Assembly (NCBI RefSeq): GCF_019320115.1
Contig: NC_089581.1
Location: 10,107,707-10,171,706, forward strand
Source of the DNA: Miscanthus floridulus
Lineage: Eukaryota; Streptophyta; Magnoliopsida; Poales; Poaceae
Reading direction: 5' to 3'
DNA: 64,000 nucleotides
The notes beneath the pieces are model-generated. The model saw nothing but the letters and a program-made list of their open reading frames with translations. It was not told the DNA's origin and ran no database searches. The translations under genes were made by a program, and so were the position numbers. Every line of letters begins with the position of its first letter. Within the stretch, counting starts at the first letter, position 1. Below are positions 20,639 through 31,560 of this stretch, in pieces.

Positions 20639-21949
20639 ACGTACGTCACAGCTGCGGCCTCCGTGCCTTCCTCGTTCAGCTCAATATGACCGCCTTGTGA
20701 CAAACCTGGTTTATCTTGGGCGACACGCCGGGGTAGCCTCTTTCCTCGGCCATGTCAGTCAGGTCGGCGGCACCTTCTTTGCGAGGGTCAAGCGTGGCCT
20801 CGAGCCCTATCTTCCGGAGGGTGTCGGTGAGGTTTCTGGAGTAGGACATCTTGAACCTTGGCAGCCGGAGCTTGCGGACACAGACCTTCCTCACCGGCAG
20901 ATGATCGTGCAGGAACGCCAGGCCGGACGCGGCGAGCTCGTCGACGAGGCTCCACAGGCCCTTGCGCGCGTCCGGCAGGAAGACGCACAGGGAGTACCTG
21001 GCGACGTCGCCGCGGCGCGCAACCTTCGTCATCCGGTTCCCGCCGAAAGGGGGGAAGGCCAGGTGTGCTTGGTACCGCAGCTTGAGCACCTTGAACCCGC
21101 CGTGCACGGCAACGAGGTAGCTGCCGCAGCCGCGCATCAGCGGCGTCTCCACGGCGGTGCCGTCGAGGAGGTAGAAGTCCTCCACCTCGGTGCAGCGCTT
21201 GGTGAAAAGCTTATCCCACTTGCCCTTGAAGTAGATGGCGTTGACGGGCGTGAGGCCAATCCCATGTTAAAGTCGGTTGGTTTCGATGATATTCTGTAAG
21301 GGAAAATAAGCTGAAATAGGCTGACTCCGTTCAAGCGAACAGGCATCACATGCCGTGCTTCCTCTGCCTGCGTGCGTGTGAATGCGTGCATTAGTGCCAC
21401 ATTGGTTAACAAGGTTGCGGACGGAGCAGGTAGAAGAAAAACGTTACGCACACGCACCTTTGTTTTTGTCCTGAAATCCACGGCGCGCACCTCGGCCTTG
21501 AAGCACTCGACGGCGGTCGCTCTGAACGCCAGCTTCAAGAACACATCGTTGTCGTGCCAGACGCCGCACGCAAATGCGATGAGCGGGCCGCCGGACGCGG
21601 AGTCGCGGCGAGCGCGCCGCGGACGAGCTCGGCGAGGTCGTCGGGTGACGCTGCGCCGAGCAGGGCCAGGAGCTCGCCCAGGGCGGCGCCCCGTGCCCCG
21701 GCGGCCACCAGGGCCAGCGCGTCGTAGATGGACAGCGGCGAGAAGACGAGGTTGCCGCTGCGGTCGCTCTTGTTGGCGACGAGCTGCTTCGTGAGGCGGA
21801 GCGCCAGCGACGTGAGCCCGGCGCTGGCTGCGGAAACGCGCTGCCCCTCCGCCTCCATGGTGATGGTGTGCTTGCGTCTCTGGGTACCTGTGGATGGATC
21901 GATGCGAGGACGTACGCCGAGGCTGTATTTGGAGGACGGATTGACGGAA

Positions 21950-22316
21950 GCGCGCGTATATATATACAGTGAAAAGATTATATGATTCTGATCGATCCTA
22001 CTACGAGTATTGTTTAGAATGCTGGACTCTTTATATTACAAAAAACAGTTCCAGCACTATCATTGGGTGAGGTTGACCAAGAAATTCCGTGTACACGGAG
22101 GTCAGCAGGGCCCGGAGATAAACGCCCTGCACCGCGTCTCCGTGCAGACCTACCTTAGACAGAAGTGATATCTCCTGCAACTAAAAAGAATAAAATATAA
22201 ATATTTTTTAGTACGACATTTATTTTGGTTCGTCCGTCTGACTACGGCTGTGATCCCACGACATCTTAATTACTGATTGATCATGCCATTCTTCTTGATC
22301 CATTGTATGGGTAAGG
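21950..22316. other. Serpin upstream flank and intergenic DNA
   Basis: Contains a TATATATA run near 21956-21966, about 100 bases upstream of the serpin start on the minus strand and a plausible relic TATA box. The rest is AT-rich with nothing recognised. Confidence 0.3.
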
Positions 22317-22564
22317 GACATCGGTGATCAGACACTGTTCGTGTCTAAACATTTCAATGAAAGCTTCGTGGAACAAGTGTATCCAAGTACAAGGAGAACA
22401 AAATCTATATATCTGAGCCATTGTATGGGGATCTATACGACTTGGTTCATCGACTGGAGATCGTTGATATTGCTACCGGCGCATCCGAAGTGAAGCCCGT
22501 CCAGGAAAAGATGCAGGGTTTCGAGGCTCTAGGTTGGATTCGACCCAATCTCTGGAAGCTCTAG
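22317..22564 (+). pseudogene. DUF295-like (F-box-associated) gene fragment
   Basis: One frame reads DIGDQTLFVSKHFNESF; after one frame change near 22420 it continues with SIYLSEPLYGD, VDIATGASE and a C-terminal WIRPNLW before a stop. This pattern (shining-F start, N-x-IY, D-x-ATG, W-x-x-P) resembles the C-terminal half of plant DUF295 proteins. There is no N-terminal F-box nearby, so it is a fragment. Assignment by recalled motif pattern only. Confidence 0.4.
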
Positions 22565-22718
22565 GGTTTGTGAGCCTGCGACGCCATGCACTCCATGACT
22601 ATGTTAAATTCATAAACTTTGCTTTTTGAATTAAATGTCACTTTAACGCTAATATTTAATTTAATAGTATTGTTATCTTATCGTACGATATTTGTGTTTT
22701 TAGTATAAATTGTTAGTT

Positions 22719-22752
22719 ATCCCGTAGCAACGCACGAGCACACTACCTAGTA
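22719..22752 (+). mobile_element. Helitron-like 3' terminus
   Basis: CCCGTAGCAACGCACGAGCA, then a short gap and CTAGT. Grass Helitrons commonly end with a GC hairpin of this form about 10 bases before CTAG(T). A matching 5' TC end was not identified, so the element's extent (possibly including the DUF295-like fragment) is open. Confidence 0.35.
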
Positions 22753-23017
22753 TCCCCAAAAGTCTATCACACAGTCAGAGGTGGTTGGCTCAAGCTTATC
22801 TACCACCCTTAGCCCTGTGATGGGTTTTTTTTGGACACGTGCCTTTCATTTATAGGCTTTTCGGGACACGTACCTTTCATTCAAGGTGGTTCTGCACGCG
22901 ACAGTTTTGTTACTATGTGCACGGCCGCCATCAGCCTTTCTCTATAAGTTTCCTTTGCTTGCATTGCATGCAGGCTGATCGTGATAAGTGTTGAATTCTT
23001 GCTAGCTATGGTTATTT

Positions 23018-23193
23018 CAGGGACAATTGCAACTCATGGATGAGACGAAGGGGGTGCAACATGTATATGTAGCTTAGGTTTTTGCTCTCACCGTGGATGG
23101 CTATTGTTGAGGAAGGCATTTGTTGTTGCTACCTTGCTGGAATGCCATATGCCCTTCCCTCAAAGGCGCACCTCTTTGAATGTGTATCCTCTC
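23018..23193 (+). pseudogene. ACD11-like exon 3 fragment
   Basis: A splice acceptor TTATTTCAG is followed by sequence aligning with exon 3 of the gene at 13170-13315. Shared blocks include GGTTTTTGCTC...CACCGTGGATGG, AGGAAGGCATTTGTTG and ATGCCCTTCCCTCAAAG. Several small indels destroy the frame. The fragment is ended by the LTR element inserted at 23194. No remnants of the other exons were found nearby. Confidence 0.6.
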
Positions 23194-23593
23194 TGTCGAC
23201 GAAATATGGTCGGCAGTCCATCTAGGGGTATGCCCATGATGGTAGATTGTCGGTAGACGGTGCGTGTAATCAGGAACCAGATGGTTACAGAGGCACAAGA
23301 CATAAGATTTATACAGGTTCGGCCACCGTGTTGGCGTAATACCTACGTCTTGTGTCTTATTATTCTGTATTGATTGAGGTGTAGTAGATAGATTTTGTCC
23401 GCTAGGGGACCCCTGCCTCTCCTTATATAGTCTGGAGAGACAGAGTTACAAGTAAAGTATCATATTTGGTACTATTACAATATCTAGTACAACTTGTAAT
23501 CTTACCGTGCACGCCTCGATCTTACGGGCCGAGCCACCTCGGATGGTGCGGCCCATGTACCATATTATGGTACCCGGGGGTATATCCCCCACA
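23194..23593 (-). repeat. 3' LTR of the non-autonomous element
   Basis: 400 bp, TG...CA ended, nearly identical to 26325-26706 apart from a missing block of about 16 bp (AGATGGTTACAGAGGC) in the other copy and scattered substitutions. The inner part contains CTTATATAGTCTGGAG, a candidate TATA region. Confidence 0.88.
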
Positions 23594-24104
23594 GCTAGTC
23601 CCCGAGCGTCATGAATTCTGATGCGACACGCCATTTTAACCTTCTCCGAACAGTGAGGCTTGAGTTCTTGATATCTCCGACCACCGTTGTCGCCGGAGAA
23701 GTAGGTTGTCCAAAGAATGTATGGTGCTCTTAAGAAGAAAGAAAAAGATTTCCGTCCTGGGAAGTGTGCCCACTTGGGTTTCTGTGAAGAAACGTAAGGG
23801 CGTCTTGAAGCGTAGCGTCTTTGATCATCAGAGACGTAGGGGTCGAAAAACAAACACATTCACCGCAAGGTGAAGTGTGCCCACTTAGTCCCCGAGCCTG
23901 GTAGTAGGTGATGCAGGCACGTGGTGCTAGGGTCTAAAAAGAATTCTCAGTTAAGTTGAGAATCCGATCGTCGTACAGGCAATACGAGATGCACCGGCAG
24001 GTGCATCGTACCGATGTAGTCCCTGAGCTTGCTGGAAGGTGAGGTATGAGCCTTATAGCAAGGTCTCAAGGAGAAAAAATATCCTAATTGTATGCGAGTT
24101 GCCA

Positions 24105-24330
24105 GTCGCATGTAGTCGAGACGCAAAGTCCCTGAGCCGTGGTCGGAGAGTGGTCGAGGTAGTCTCCGAGCACAGATCGAGGAGCGAGCGACGAAGTCCC
24201 CGAGCTGTGATCGAAGAGTGATCGAGGCAGTCCCCGAGCACAGGTCGAGGAGCGAGCGACGAAGTCAGTGATCGAGGTAGTCCCCGAGCGTAGGTCGAGA
24301 AGCGAGCGACGAAGTCTCCGAGCATAGCTC
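24105..24330 (+). repeat. Tandem repeat inside the LTR element
   Basis: Repeats of a GTCCCCGAGC...GGTCGAGGAGCGAGCGACGAA unit of about 60 bp, in roughly four decayed copies. Related GTCCCCGAGC motifs extend upstream to about 23600. Confidence 0.7.
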
Positions 24331-25009
24331 GAAATTCCTACAATATAAATATGTTTAATGGTAGTACATGATGTATAAAATAATAAATTATGGAGAAAAA
24401 TCAGCGGTGAAGAAATAGTGTATGACGCTCAGCAGTCACTTGTAAATGAGCATGATGTGATAAAGTAGTTGGTGCTTTGTAAACATCAGTGTTAATGTGA
24501 AGTTTGTGTTTATACTTAATATAAATCGTCTGACCAGTTAGTATGTAGCTGAGCCTGCAGCCCTAGCTAGCTTCACTGTAGTGTGGAGCGCGGAGCCCAT
24601 GTGCGTGTAGGAAGGCGTCGCTAAGGAGCCACTACCGACGACCCGTAACGCAGAGGGCGGACGCTCATACACGTGTAGAGAGAGTCGATAGACAGGGCCG
24701 TTTCTGGAGACATCGAGCGTCAACGTGGCTAGTCGGGGATTTGCGTTAAGTATAGCTGTATGTTATCTTTAAGATGGTGTACATGGACAAACGTTATTTG
24801 AAGAATAATCATGACGAGGATGTTTGTGGAGAAACATCGTAATGAAAAATTATATTAAATATAAATATTAGAAGTGTACTTATCTTTGGATAGAAATCTG
24901 GTCGGCGGTGATGAAGTTGTCCGGTCCTCGAGCTTTCCAACCTGTCGTCATGACGGTGGTCGTGGTTGTCGTAGCGCCGTTCTTCGCGGCGATCATCATT
25001 GAGATGTGG

Positions 25010-25250
25010 TCTGGTGGTCGGAGTTAGGTGGAGCCACTTGGGACGTGGTTGGCGTGGTCTATGGTCGACGTGGTCGGAGCTCGGCGGAGCCGCTTGGGAC
25101 GTGGTCGACGCTCGGGATGTGGTCGACCTGGTCCGTGGTCGACGTGGTCGGAGCTCGGTGTAGCCATTTGGGACGTGGTCGACGTGAGATCGGCGGAGCC
25201 GCTCGGGACGTGGTCGACGTGGTCCGTGGTCGACGTGAGCTCGGACGGCT
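25010..25250 (+). repeat. Second tandem repeat inside the LTR element
   Basis: Decayed copies of GACGTGGTCGGAGCTCGGCG followed by GAGCCGCTTGGGACGTGGTC. They create long repetitive open frames on both strands that have no independent support as genes. Confidence 0.65.
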
Positions 25251-26324
25251 TGCTCAATCGGCCCGCTTGGCTCGACGTGGCTCGCTAGACGGCTCAATGC
25301 GGCTTGATGGCTCTCGACGTGGCTCGCCAGATAGCTTGTACGACGGAGCAGATGGGGCGTGGCCGAAGCGTGCTTGATGCCATATGTGCATGTGCACATG
25401 CAAGTGCCGCAGCGATCTGTAGTTGGCCTGCACGTACATGTACACATACTTCTTCCTTATTTGCTTGCATGCATGCAGATTTGCTTCCATGGAGATCTCT
25501 GCTGTGTTTGATCCGAATTGGAGTAGAACTCCTGTGCGGATGCGGCTCAGAGTGCAAACGCCACGTAGTTGCGTCGCCGAGTCCTCGGCGGGTCGGTGAA
25601 GTCGGAGAAGACGCCGATGATGAGGTTGCATGTATGCGACTGTAGGCCGTACGTCTTGATTGGATCTCGGCGACTGGATGATGATCTAGCTTGCTGAAAC
25701 TGTTCGTGAGAACGTCGATCGTAGACGCATGTATACACGGAAGTATCTTTGGCTTGCATGATGATCTAGCTTGCTTGTCTGTCATTGGCTTGCATGTAGA
25801 TCGGTTCTTCCAATAGATTGCTTGCTTGCGTCATCAAGCATGCATGATGCTGTAGATGGCATGGCATGTCTCAGACGCAGCCTTCTTGTCGTGGTACTGC
25901 ATGTGCTCACGCACCACCGCCGTTGCCGGGTCCTTCTCCATATAATCCGGTGTAGCGCTGAGCATGTCGATCGGCGCCGAGTAGCGATCCGTCGATGCGA
26001 TTGCGGAGGTACTGATGTCATTTGGCGGCGTACTTACCGTCGAGTTGTTGACTGCACGGCACAGAAGAAATTGCCAAGTAGATTGATCTTGACTCGATCA
26101 TAGGTGGAGATTTCGAGCATGGTCCGGCATGCAAACGTGGTGGAGCTTATGAACGATGTCTCAGATCGGATCAAGCGGCGAGCTTGCCGTGCTGCTGCAC
26201 CTCGCCAGCGGCAGCCCATACTAGCTGGACGCACGGACCGTTGCCGAGAAGATGCTGTTGATCTTAAGGTACGCCATATGGTTCACCATGGATCAGTGCG
26301 CACACCCCCTACCTGACGTGCCAC

Positions 26325-26706
26325 TGTCGACGAAATATGGTCGGCAGTCCATCTAGGGGTATGCTCATGATGATAGATTGTCGGTAGACGGTGCGTGTAA
26401 TCATGAACCAGGACACAAGATTTCTACAGGTTCGGCTGCCGTGTTGGCGTAATACCTACGTCATGTGTCTCATTATTCTATATTGATTGAGGTGTAGTAG
26501 ATAGATCTTGTCCGCTAGGGGACCCCTGCCTCTCCTTATATAGTCTGGAGGGATAGGATTACAAGTAAAGTATCATATTTGGTACTATTACAATATCTAG
26601 TACAACTTGTAATCTTGCTGTGCACGCCTCGATCTTACGGGCCGGACCACCTCGGATGGTGCGGCCCATGTACCATCTTGTGGTACCCAGGGGTATATCC
26701 CCCACA
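26325..26706 (-). repeat. 5' LTR of the non-autonomous element
   Basis: 382-bp partner of the LTR at 23194-23593. High similarity between the two implies a fairly recent insertion. Confidence 0.88.
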
Positions 26707-26999
26707 CTCTCCTCTAAGGGTCTGTTTGGAAGAGTTTCAACAGCTCTAAATCCATAAAAAATAGCTCTAAATCTACATTTTCTAGCCAAACACTTTGAGA
26801 TTCGGCAGATCTACCATTGAGCAGATCCACGGAATCCATGGATCTGCCTCTAGATTCACGGATATCGTGGAGCACCTCAAGGGTGGCAGGTAGGTTGGCA
26901 ACATTGAGTAGGTTCATCTCAAGGTTAGCAGAGTGAGGGTTACCCTTCTTTGAGGTTATGCGGAGCATAGATCCATTCAACTAGGGCCCGACCTAGTAG

Positions 27000-27179
27000 A
27001 AAGCCTTCAGGGACCTCAAGAGCTACCTCTTGGGCATCACCACTCTCACTACCCTGTTGTCTGATGAACCACTCATCCTATACATAGCAACTTCCTCCCT
27101 CGGTAGTGAGTGTCGTTCTCATAAAGGAGAAAGAAGAAGAACACCAACGAAGGCAAATTGCAATCTACTTTGTCTCAGA
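27000..27179 (+). pseudogene. Ty3/gypsy pol (RT-RNase H) fragment
   Basis: The frame KAFRDLKSYL...DEPLILYIA continues after one frame change as SVVLIKEKEEEHQR and YFVSE. This is the conserved reverse transcriptase to RNase H junction of gypsy elements (FxxLKxYL, EPLxLYxAVS, VLVxE, PVYFVS). Only about 60 codons remain and no LTR belongs to it. Confidence 0.65.
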
Positions 27180-27827
27180 AACACCATGCCCACGCCGTTT
27201 TTGTCATCGGAGTCACCGCTTGCGGCCTGCTGGACCAATTGGGTTGCCCAGATCTGCCGCTCGCAGCATGTCCTATGTACGAGGCCACCAACTCCACATC
27301 TGTTGGTTGCCCTCACAGGTCCAAACACAGAGCAAAATCACAAGGCGATTCAACAAAGAGATAATAGAAGGAGGGATCCACATCGAAGACAGATGATGAG
27401 ATAGAGATCGACCTCTCTCACCCGCGTGCCGCTGATGCATCGCATCTGCACCACTGGCCCACGCGGGCCTGGGTGCTGCCACCCCGTGTGACCTCGATCA
27501 TGTGCCACCGACCCGTGAGCCACTAGCCTCGTGGCTTGGGGTGTCGCTACAACGCGCGACATCGCGCTATTGCTACACATGGCCTTAGACGCCACCGCCT
27601 CACGCTCTGCCTCACGAGTCAGGGAGAGAAGGGGAGTAGGAGAGGAGGGGGGGGGTTGGGAGTGAGAGAAGCGGCGTGTGGGAGAGAGGAAGAGAGCTAG
27701 AAGAGAAGGGAAGTGTGAGGGGACAGAGAGGGAGAGCGCCTAGGAGAGAGAGAGAGAGAGAGGGTTATTCGGACTCCAACTCCCTAGAGTTAAGAGAAGT
27801 TAACTTTAATTTCGGGCTCGAGATCGA
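27180..27827. other. Intergenic, GA-rich stretch
   Basis: 27180-27600 shows no convincing gene. 27620-27765 is G+A-rich with GGGGGGGTTGGG and an (AG)n run near 27748-27764. Confidence 0.35.
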
Positions 27828-28300
27828 AGTCACTGTCGGTTGGTTATACAACCTGACATTGATACTATCACTATCAGGTTATATTATCAACCAGCGGTGA
27901 TAATTATCTATCACTGTTGGACAATTTTAAAATCTAACAGCGATAGCATTATTGCTTATAAACCGGCAGTGATACCTTATCACTGTCGGTTGACAGTGAT
28001 TGTTTGCTCTGGCATAGTGGGTGACCTACTAATCATAGGACAACCCCGCCATGCTCTGCGCCTTTCCTGGAAGTGCTTGTGGGTCTTTCGAGTAAAAAAA
28101 AAAAACAGTGCCAAAGCCTAACTTACCCTGGTTGGCCTTATTGTTTACTGGGTAGCCTTGGCCGATCAAGGTTCTTGCTTGCTGCCGTGTGACTAAAATC
28201 CACGTGAACATTAACGATTACAAATTTCGATGAGCAGTGACGGTTGCTGAACCACTTGGGAGCAGCGTGCCAATTAACGTTCACTACTGGAAACTACAAA
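27828..28300. mobile_element. Possible CACTA transposon debris
   Basis: 27828-28000 has several direct and inverted copies of TCACTGTCGGTTG / AACCGGCAGTGATA-like motifs, as in sub-terminal regions of CACTA elements. CACTACTGGAAACTAC at about 28283, after a TT, resembles a CACTA terminus. The opposite end and a 3-bp duplication were not found. Confidence 0.35.
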
Positions 28301-28589
28301 TTTCATGATGGTTTTGATTTTTTTGACGCTTATTGAAAAGACACATGATTTTCTTGCCATCAAAATTTCTCTTCAATCTCGCAAATGGTTTTGAATTCGT
28401 TCCCGATCTTTCACGCCGTCAGCGCCTGCAGTTCTCAGCTGTCTAGCCGTTGAATCTGTTAGTTGGACTTGAGGATGATATCTCGATTGTCAATTGTGAA
28501 GATCTGGGAGGCTTGTGAATGAGTGCGTGGTTGCAAGCTTCCATTAGTGATTATATATTGTGCGGATTCCTGACACATTTGTAAATATA

Positions 28590-28622
28590 ACTAGGTGAAT
28601 ACCCCGCACGTTGCTGCAGGAC
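28590..28622 (-). mobile_element. Helitron-like 3' terminus (minus strand)
   Basis: The minus strand reads CCTGCAGCAACGTGCGGGG, a short AT gap, then CACCTAGT next to T, the same hairpin-plus-CTAGT form as at 22719-22752. The body would extend to higher coordinates. Confidence 0.35.
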
Positions 28623-29539
28623 TTTTTAAAAGTGATATCTTGTGAATGACAAATAAATTGATCGTGCAAGAAGCACAAACATGCACAAAAGTGAAATAAA
28701 AATATGGTATTGTTGTACCATCCAACAAAGTAGTATACATGAAGACCAATGGCAATTAATTTCTCGAAAGGGCAAAATATGTCTTAAGCTAATTATAATC
28801 CTGAAATAATGTTCGGACAGGATTGGTATGTAAAATGATGTAATTAAAAGGAACACCATAGTGTTCTTGATGTGCCGCAACATGTGAGGGCATGGTACTT
28901 CTCCATATGCTAACTTTGGTCCTGAGAAACAATAGTGGATAAATTAGTCATCAAGCAGAAGAGTAGATTGATCGATCTCACACCTTTAGAATTCAGAAAC
29001 CAATTTGAAAGAAGAAGCATAAGCTCTGAGCACTTACCTGTGGTTTGTCTCCATTCCTTCTTGGTGTGGAGCACTATATATAGAGGGAGAGTAAGAAAAC
29101 CAAATGAGGCACAATGGCCAGTGTGAGAGGAGGACGTGGAGGAGTGGAGATGCTATTTATCAATGTAATTAGCTAGGATGGTATTGCATGTTGCATGCAT
29201 GTAGTAGTGGAATGAGAAAGAATCAAACGTAAAGCACTAAAAGGCATGATGGCCATGCGTGTAAGTGGATGGATGAATGGGGATGCTATTTATGAAGGTG
29301 ATTAGAATGAAAATTATTTAACCAAGGTCGTCGTGCATTCAGAGGTGGAATGAGAAAGGATCCTACTGTACAACATGCTTGGGTTAATGACACATGGATG
29401 GACAGATTTGATTTGAATGGCAAGGCGGGATATGGAGGTGGAGGTAGATGCGTGGGCCAGGAGGTAATGATGACGTGGAGGGCTATGGAATGAGAAAAAT
29501 AAGTTAGTGGAGTTTTGTTTTATAAGAGTTTAAGATTTT
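28623..29539. other. Non-coding region, possible Helitron body
   Basis: AT-rich with internal near-repeats, such as GGGGATGCTATTTATGAAGG versus GAGATGCTATTTATCAATGT, and GGAATGAGAAAG three times. No coding potential. It may be the body of the Helitron-like element ending at 28590, or the 3' flank of the mannanase gene. Confidence 0.3.
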
Positions 29540-31427
29540 CTACGCTAAGTTCATCCTCGAAACGAACGGCATGTCGTCATCAACATCCTCCGACTGCTGC
29601 TCCCTCCTGCACCCCCAGCGGCAGCTCCAGGCGCACCTAGAATTGAAAACGGCTAGCTCCTTGGAGTGCGTGGACATGATCCGGGCAGTGGCCGCCGCCC
29701 TGGGAAGCACGACGCCGTAGCCATCGTCCATGTAGTCGGTCCCCTCCGGGAACACCTGCCAGAGCAGCGCCCCCGCTCCGGCGCCGCCACGCCGCGTCGA
29801 ATCCAGGAGCTGCCCGTACACCGCCTGGATGAGCTGGTCTCTCGTGGTCGCGTTGAAGCCACCGCTCTTCCGGGCCTTGGTGGACGCCCCGAACTCCGTG
29901 AACACCACCGGCATGCCGCCTAGCGTGCCCTCGGCGTCGGCGATGTGCGCCTCCATCCACGAAGCCACAAACTGGAGCTGTGCCTCCAGAGTCGCGCCCG
30001 ACATCCAGGTGTCTGGGTAGATATGAACGGAGGCGAAGTCGACGCCCAGGACGCGGTGGTTGCGGATGAAGTCGGTGCCGACCTGGCCGGCATAGGTGTT
30101 TGGGTTGGCCGGAAGCCGTGCCGGCGACGAGGGGCCGTAGAAGCCCTCCGCGCCGACTTCGACCAGGTGATCCGGGTCGATGGACTTCACATGGAACGCC
30201 ATCTCTTGGATCCACTCCTGCAGCTTGTTCCCGGTTGGGTCCGACGTGCAGCGCGGCTCATTCATGAGCTCCCACGCCAAGATGGTCGGGTCGTCCTTGT
30301 ACATCACGCTCGTGTACGTGTTCACCCTCGTCAGCATGTTCTTGACGTGGTTCTTGAAGTAGCCCTTCACGGTTTGGTCGGAGAAGAAGTCATCGTCGGA
30401 GGTGAAGTTGAGGCCGCCGTCGTCCCTGGCCCATTTCACGTACTGCGCCTTGCCGCCGTAGCCGTCCCAGTTGTTGATCAGTGACAGAATAAGCTTGATC
30501 CTGTACTTCCTTGCCTCGCTCGCCACGAAATCCAACGCCTTCGTGCGCGAAACAAGCAAATCCATTCATAAGTAGCTTCACATGTTCACGTATGACATAA
30601 GTTGACCAAATATATAAAAAATATACTAATATAATTTATGATGCATAATAAAAAGCATTATATTAATAATAGAATATATTTTCATAATAAACATATTAGA
30701 AGGTACAAATGTTGGACCACACACATATCAATCGTGTTCGGCTGCTAATTGAATTGCTGTTTGGCAGCCATGGTACAATATCCTGCTCTCACCACAAACA
30801 CAACAGCAGCCGAACGGGGCCAATCATCTCACCTTGAAGACATCCTCGTCGTAGACAGATGGCGACTTCTGAAGCGCCCTCCAGCCACCGTCGTTGAAGG
30901 CCCACGTGCGGCACACCGTGAGGCCGACCGCCGCCGCCTGCTGGAACACCTCGGTGACCTTCCCCCTGGTGGACGGGTCGACGGCGAGGATCATCAGCCA
31001 GTACGCGTTGAAGCCGTTCACGTAGAAGGGCCGATCGCCGACGACGAACTGGTTTCCCCTGGTCTTGACCATCCGCCACTGCTCATCGGCGATCACCTCG
31101 CTGCTGCTTGCACTGTGGTAGTACAACATGCGCGCCATGCATGCTCGTCAAGATAAACAAACTCGCGACCGAACTAGAACTGCATGCATGGTCAGATGCA
31201 ATAGCTAGAGAGACAGTTAGTTTGATGAGATACCCGTTTACGTTTGGTCTCTGGGCAAGCGTATCGACGTCGGCGCCGCCGAGTATCTCCACAGGTGCGA
31301 GATCTACATGAGCATGCCTCCCATCTGTCAGCAGAAAAATGGCAGCTACGGCCACCGCAAAACGTCGGACAAAGAAATGGATCAGAGAGACTCTTGCTCT
31401 TGCTCTCCCCTTGAACACAGTCTCCAT
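29540..31427 (-). CDS. Mannan endo-1,4-beta-mannosidase (GH5)
   Basis: Minus-strand exons 31427-31234, 31112-30833 and 30538-29540 join in phase to 490 aa. Residues 1-45 look like a basic-then-hydrophobic secretion signal ([10 protein letters not shown]). The GH5 barrel includes [30 protein letters not shown], the acid/base Glu in ELMNEPRC (about E252) and the nucleophile Glu in VVFTEFGAS (about E373). These enzymes cut mannan in cell walls and act in germination and wall loosening (family knowledge). The exon 1 donor was chosen because it alone keeps phase; it adds a weakly supported stretch after the signal, so the first exon is the least certain part. The tail after HSKELAVF is Cys/Arg-rich and unusual. 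Intron 2 holds a short MITE. Confidence 0.88.
30731..30822. mobile_element. Short MITE in mannanase intron 2
   Basis: About 92 bp with CGTGTTCGGCTGC / GCAGCAGCCGAACGGGGC ends, immediately upstream of the exon 2 donor at 30832. Target duplication not resolved. Confidence 0.5.
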
Positions 31428-31524
31428 GGTCGTTGCAACTTAACTTAACCGTATGAATACACATCACACAGCAAGGACGATCGAGTTAAACTAATAAGGT
31501 CTTCGATTCTTGTGTGTAACTTGA

Positions 31525-31560
31525 GTATATATACCTCAACCACGTAGCAGTATATATAAA
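31525..31560 (-). promoter_or_regulatory. TATA-like sequences upstream of mannanase
   Basis: GTATATATAC at 31525-31534 and TATATATAAA at 31551-31560 lie 100-130 bases upstream of the mannanase start on the minus strand, a normal distance for a plant core promoter plus 5' leader. Confidence 0.4.

Larger units (their letters stand above)
18491..21858 (-). pseudogene. Serpin (serine protease inhibitor) pseudogene
   Basis: The minus strand from ATG at 21858 reads a plant serpin: helix A region, then [19 protein letters not shown], then FLKLAFRA...VDFRTK up to the usual plant serpin intron position (about 21460). Downstream come AIYFKGKWDK, VEDFYLLDGT, GFKVLKLRYQ, LRLPRFKMSYS and the hinge EEGTEAAAVT (about 20650). 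The C-terminal part, [22 protein letters not shown], resumes at about 18580 and stops at 18491. Lesions: a frameshift near 21610; loss of the first roughly 35 codons of exon 2; a frameshift near 20700; a 1.86-kb element in the reactive-centre loop; a 139-bp MITE just after it. Active serpins trap proteases with this loop, so the locus cannot encode a working inhibitor. Confidence 0.85.
23194..26706 (-). mobile_element. Complete non-autonomous LTR retrotransposon
   Basis: 3.5 kb bounded by two LTRs (23194-23593 and 26325-26706) and a 5-bp duplication CTCTC (23189-23193 and 26707-26711). On the minus strand the LTR begins TGTGGGGGATATACCCC. A GCGCTCGGGGACTAGC-like purine-rich tract precedes the 3' LTR, and GTGGCACGTCAGGTAGGGG follows the 5' LTR where the primer site should be. 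The 2.7-kb interior has only tandem repeats and short frames, with no gag or pol, so it must depend on other elements. It interrupts the ACD11-like fragment. Confidence 0.85.

Noticed and set aside
20616..21299. 227-codon plus-strand frame
   Set aside because: It is antisense to the serpin pseudogene, whose minus-strand motifs explain the sequence.
24809..25447. 212-codon minus-strand frame rich in DHVDH repeats
   Set aside because: It follows the tandem repeat array inside a non-autonomous LTR element and has no domain.
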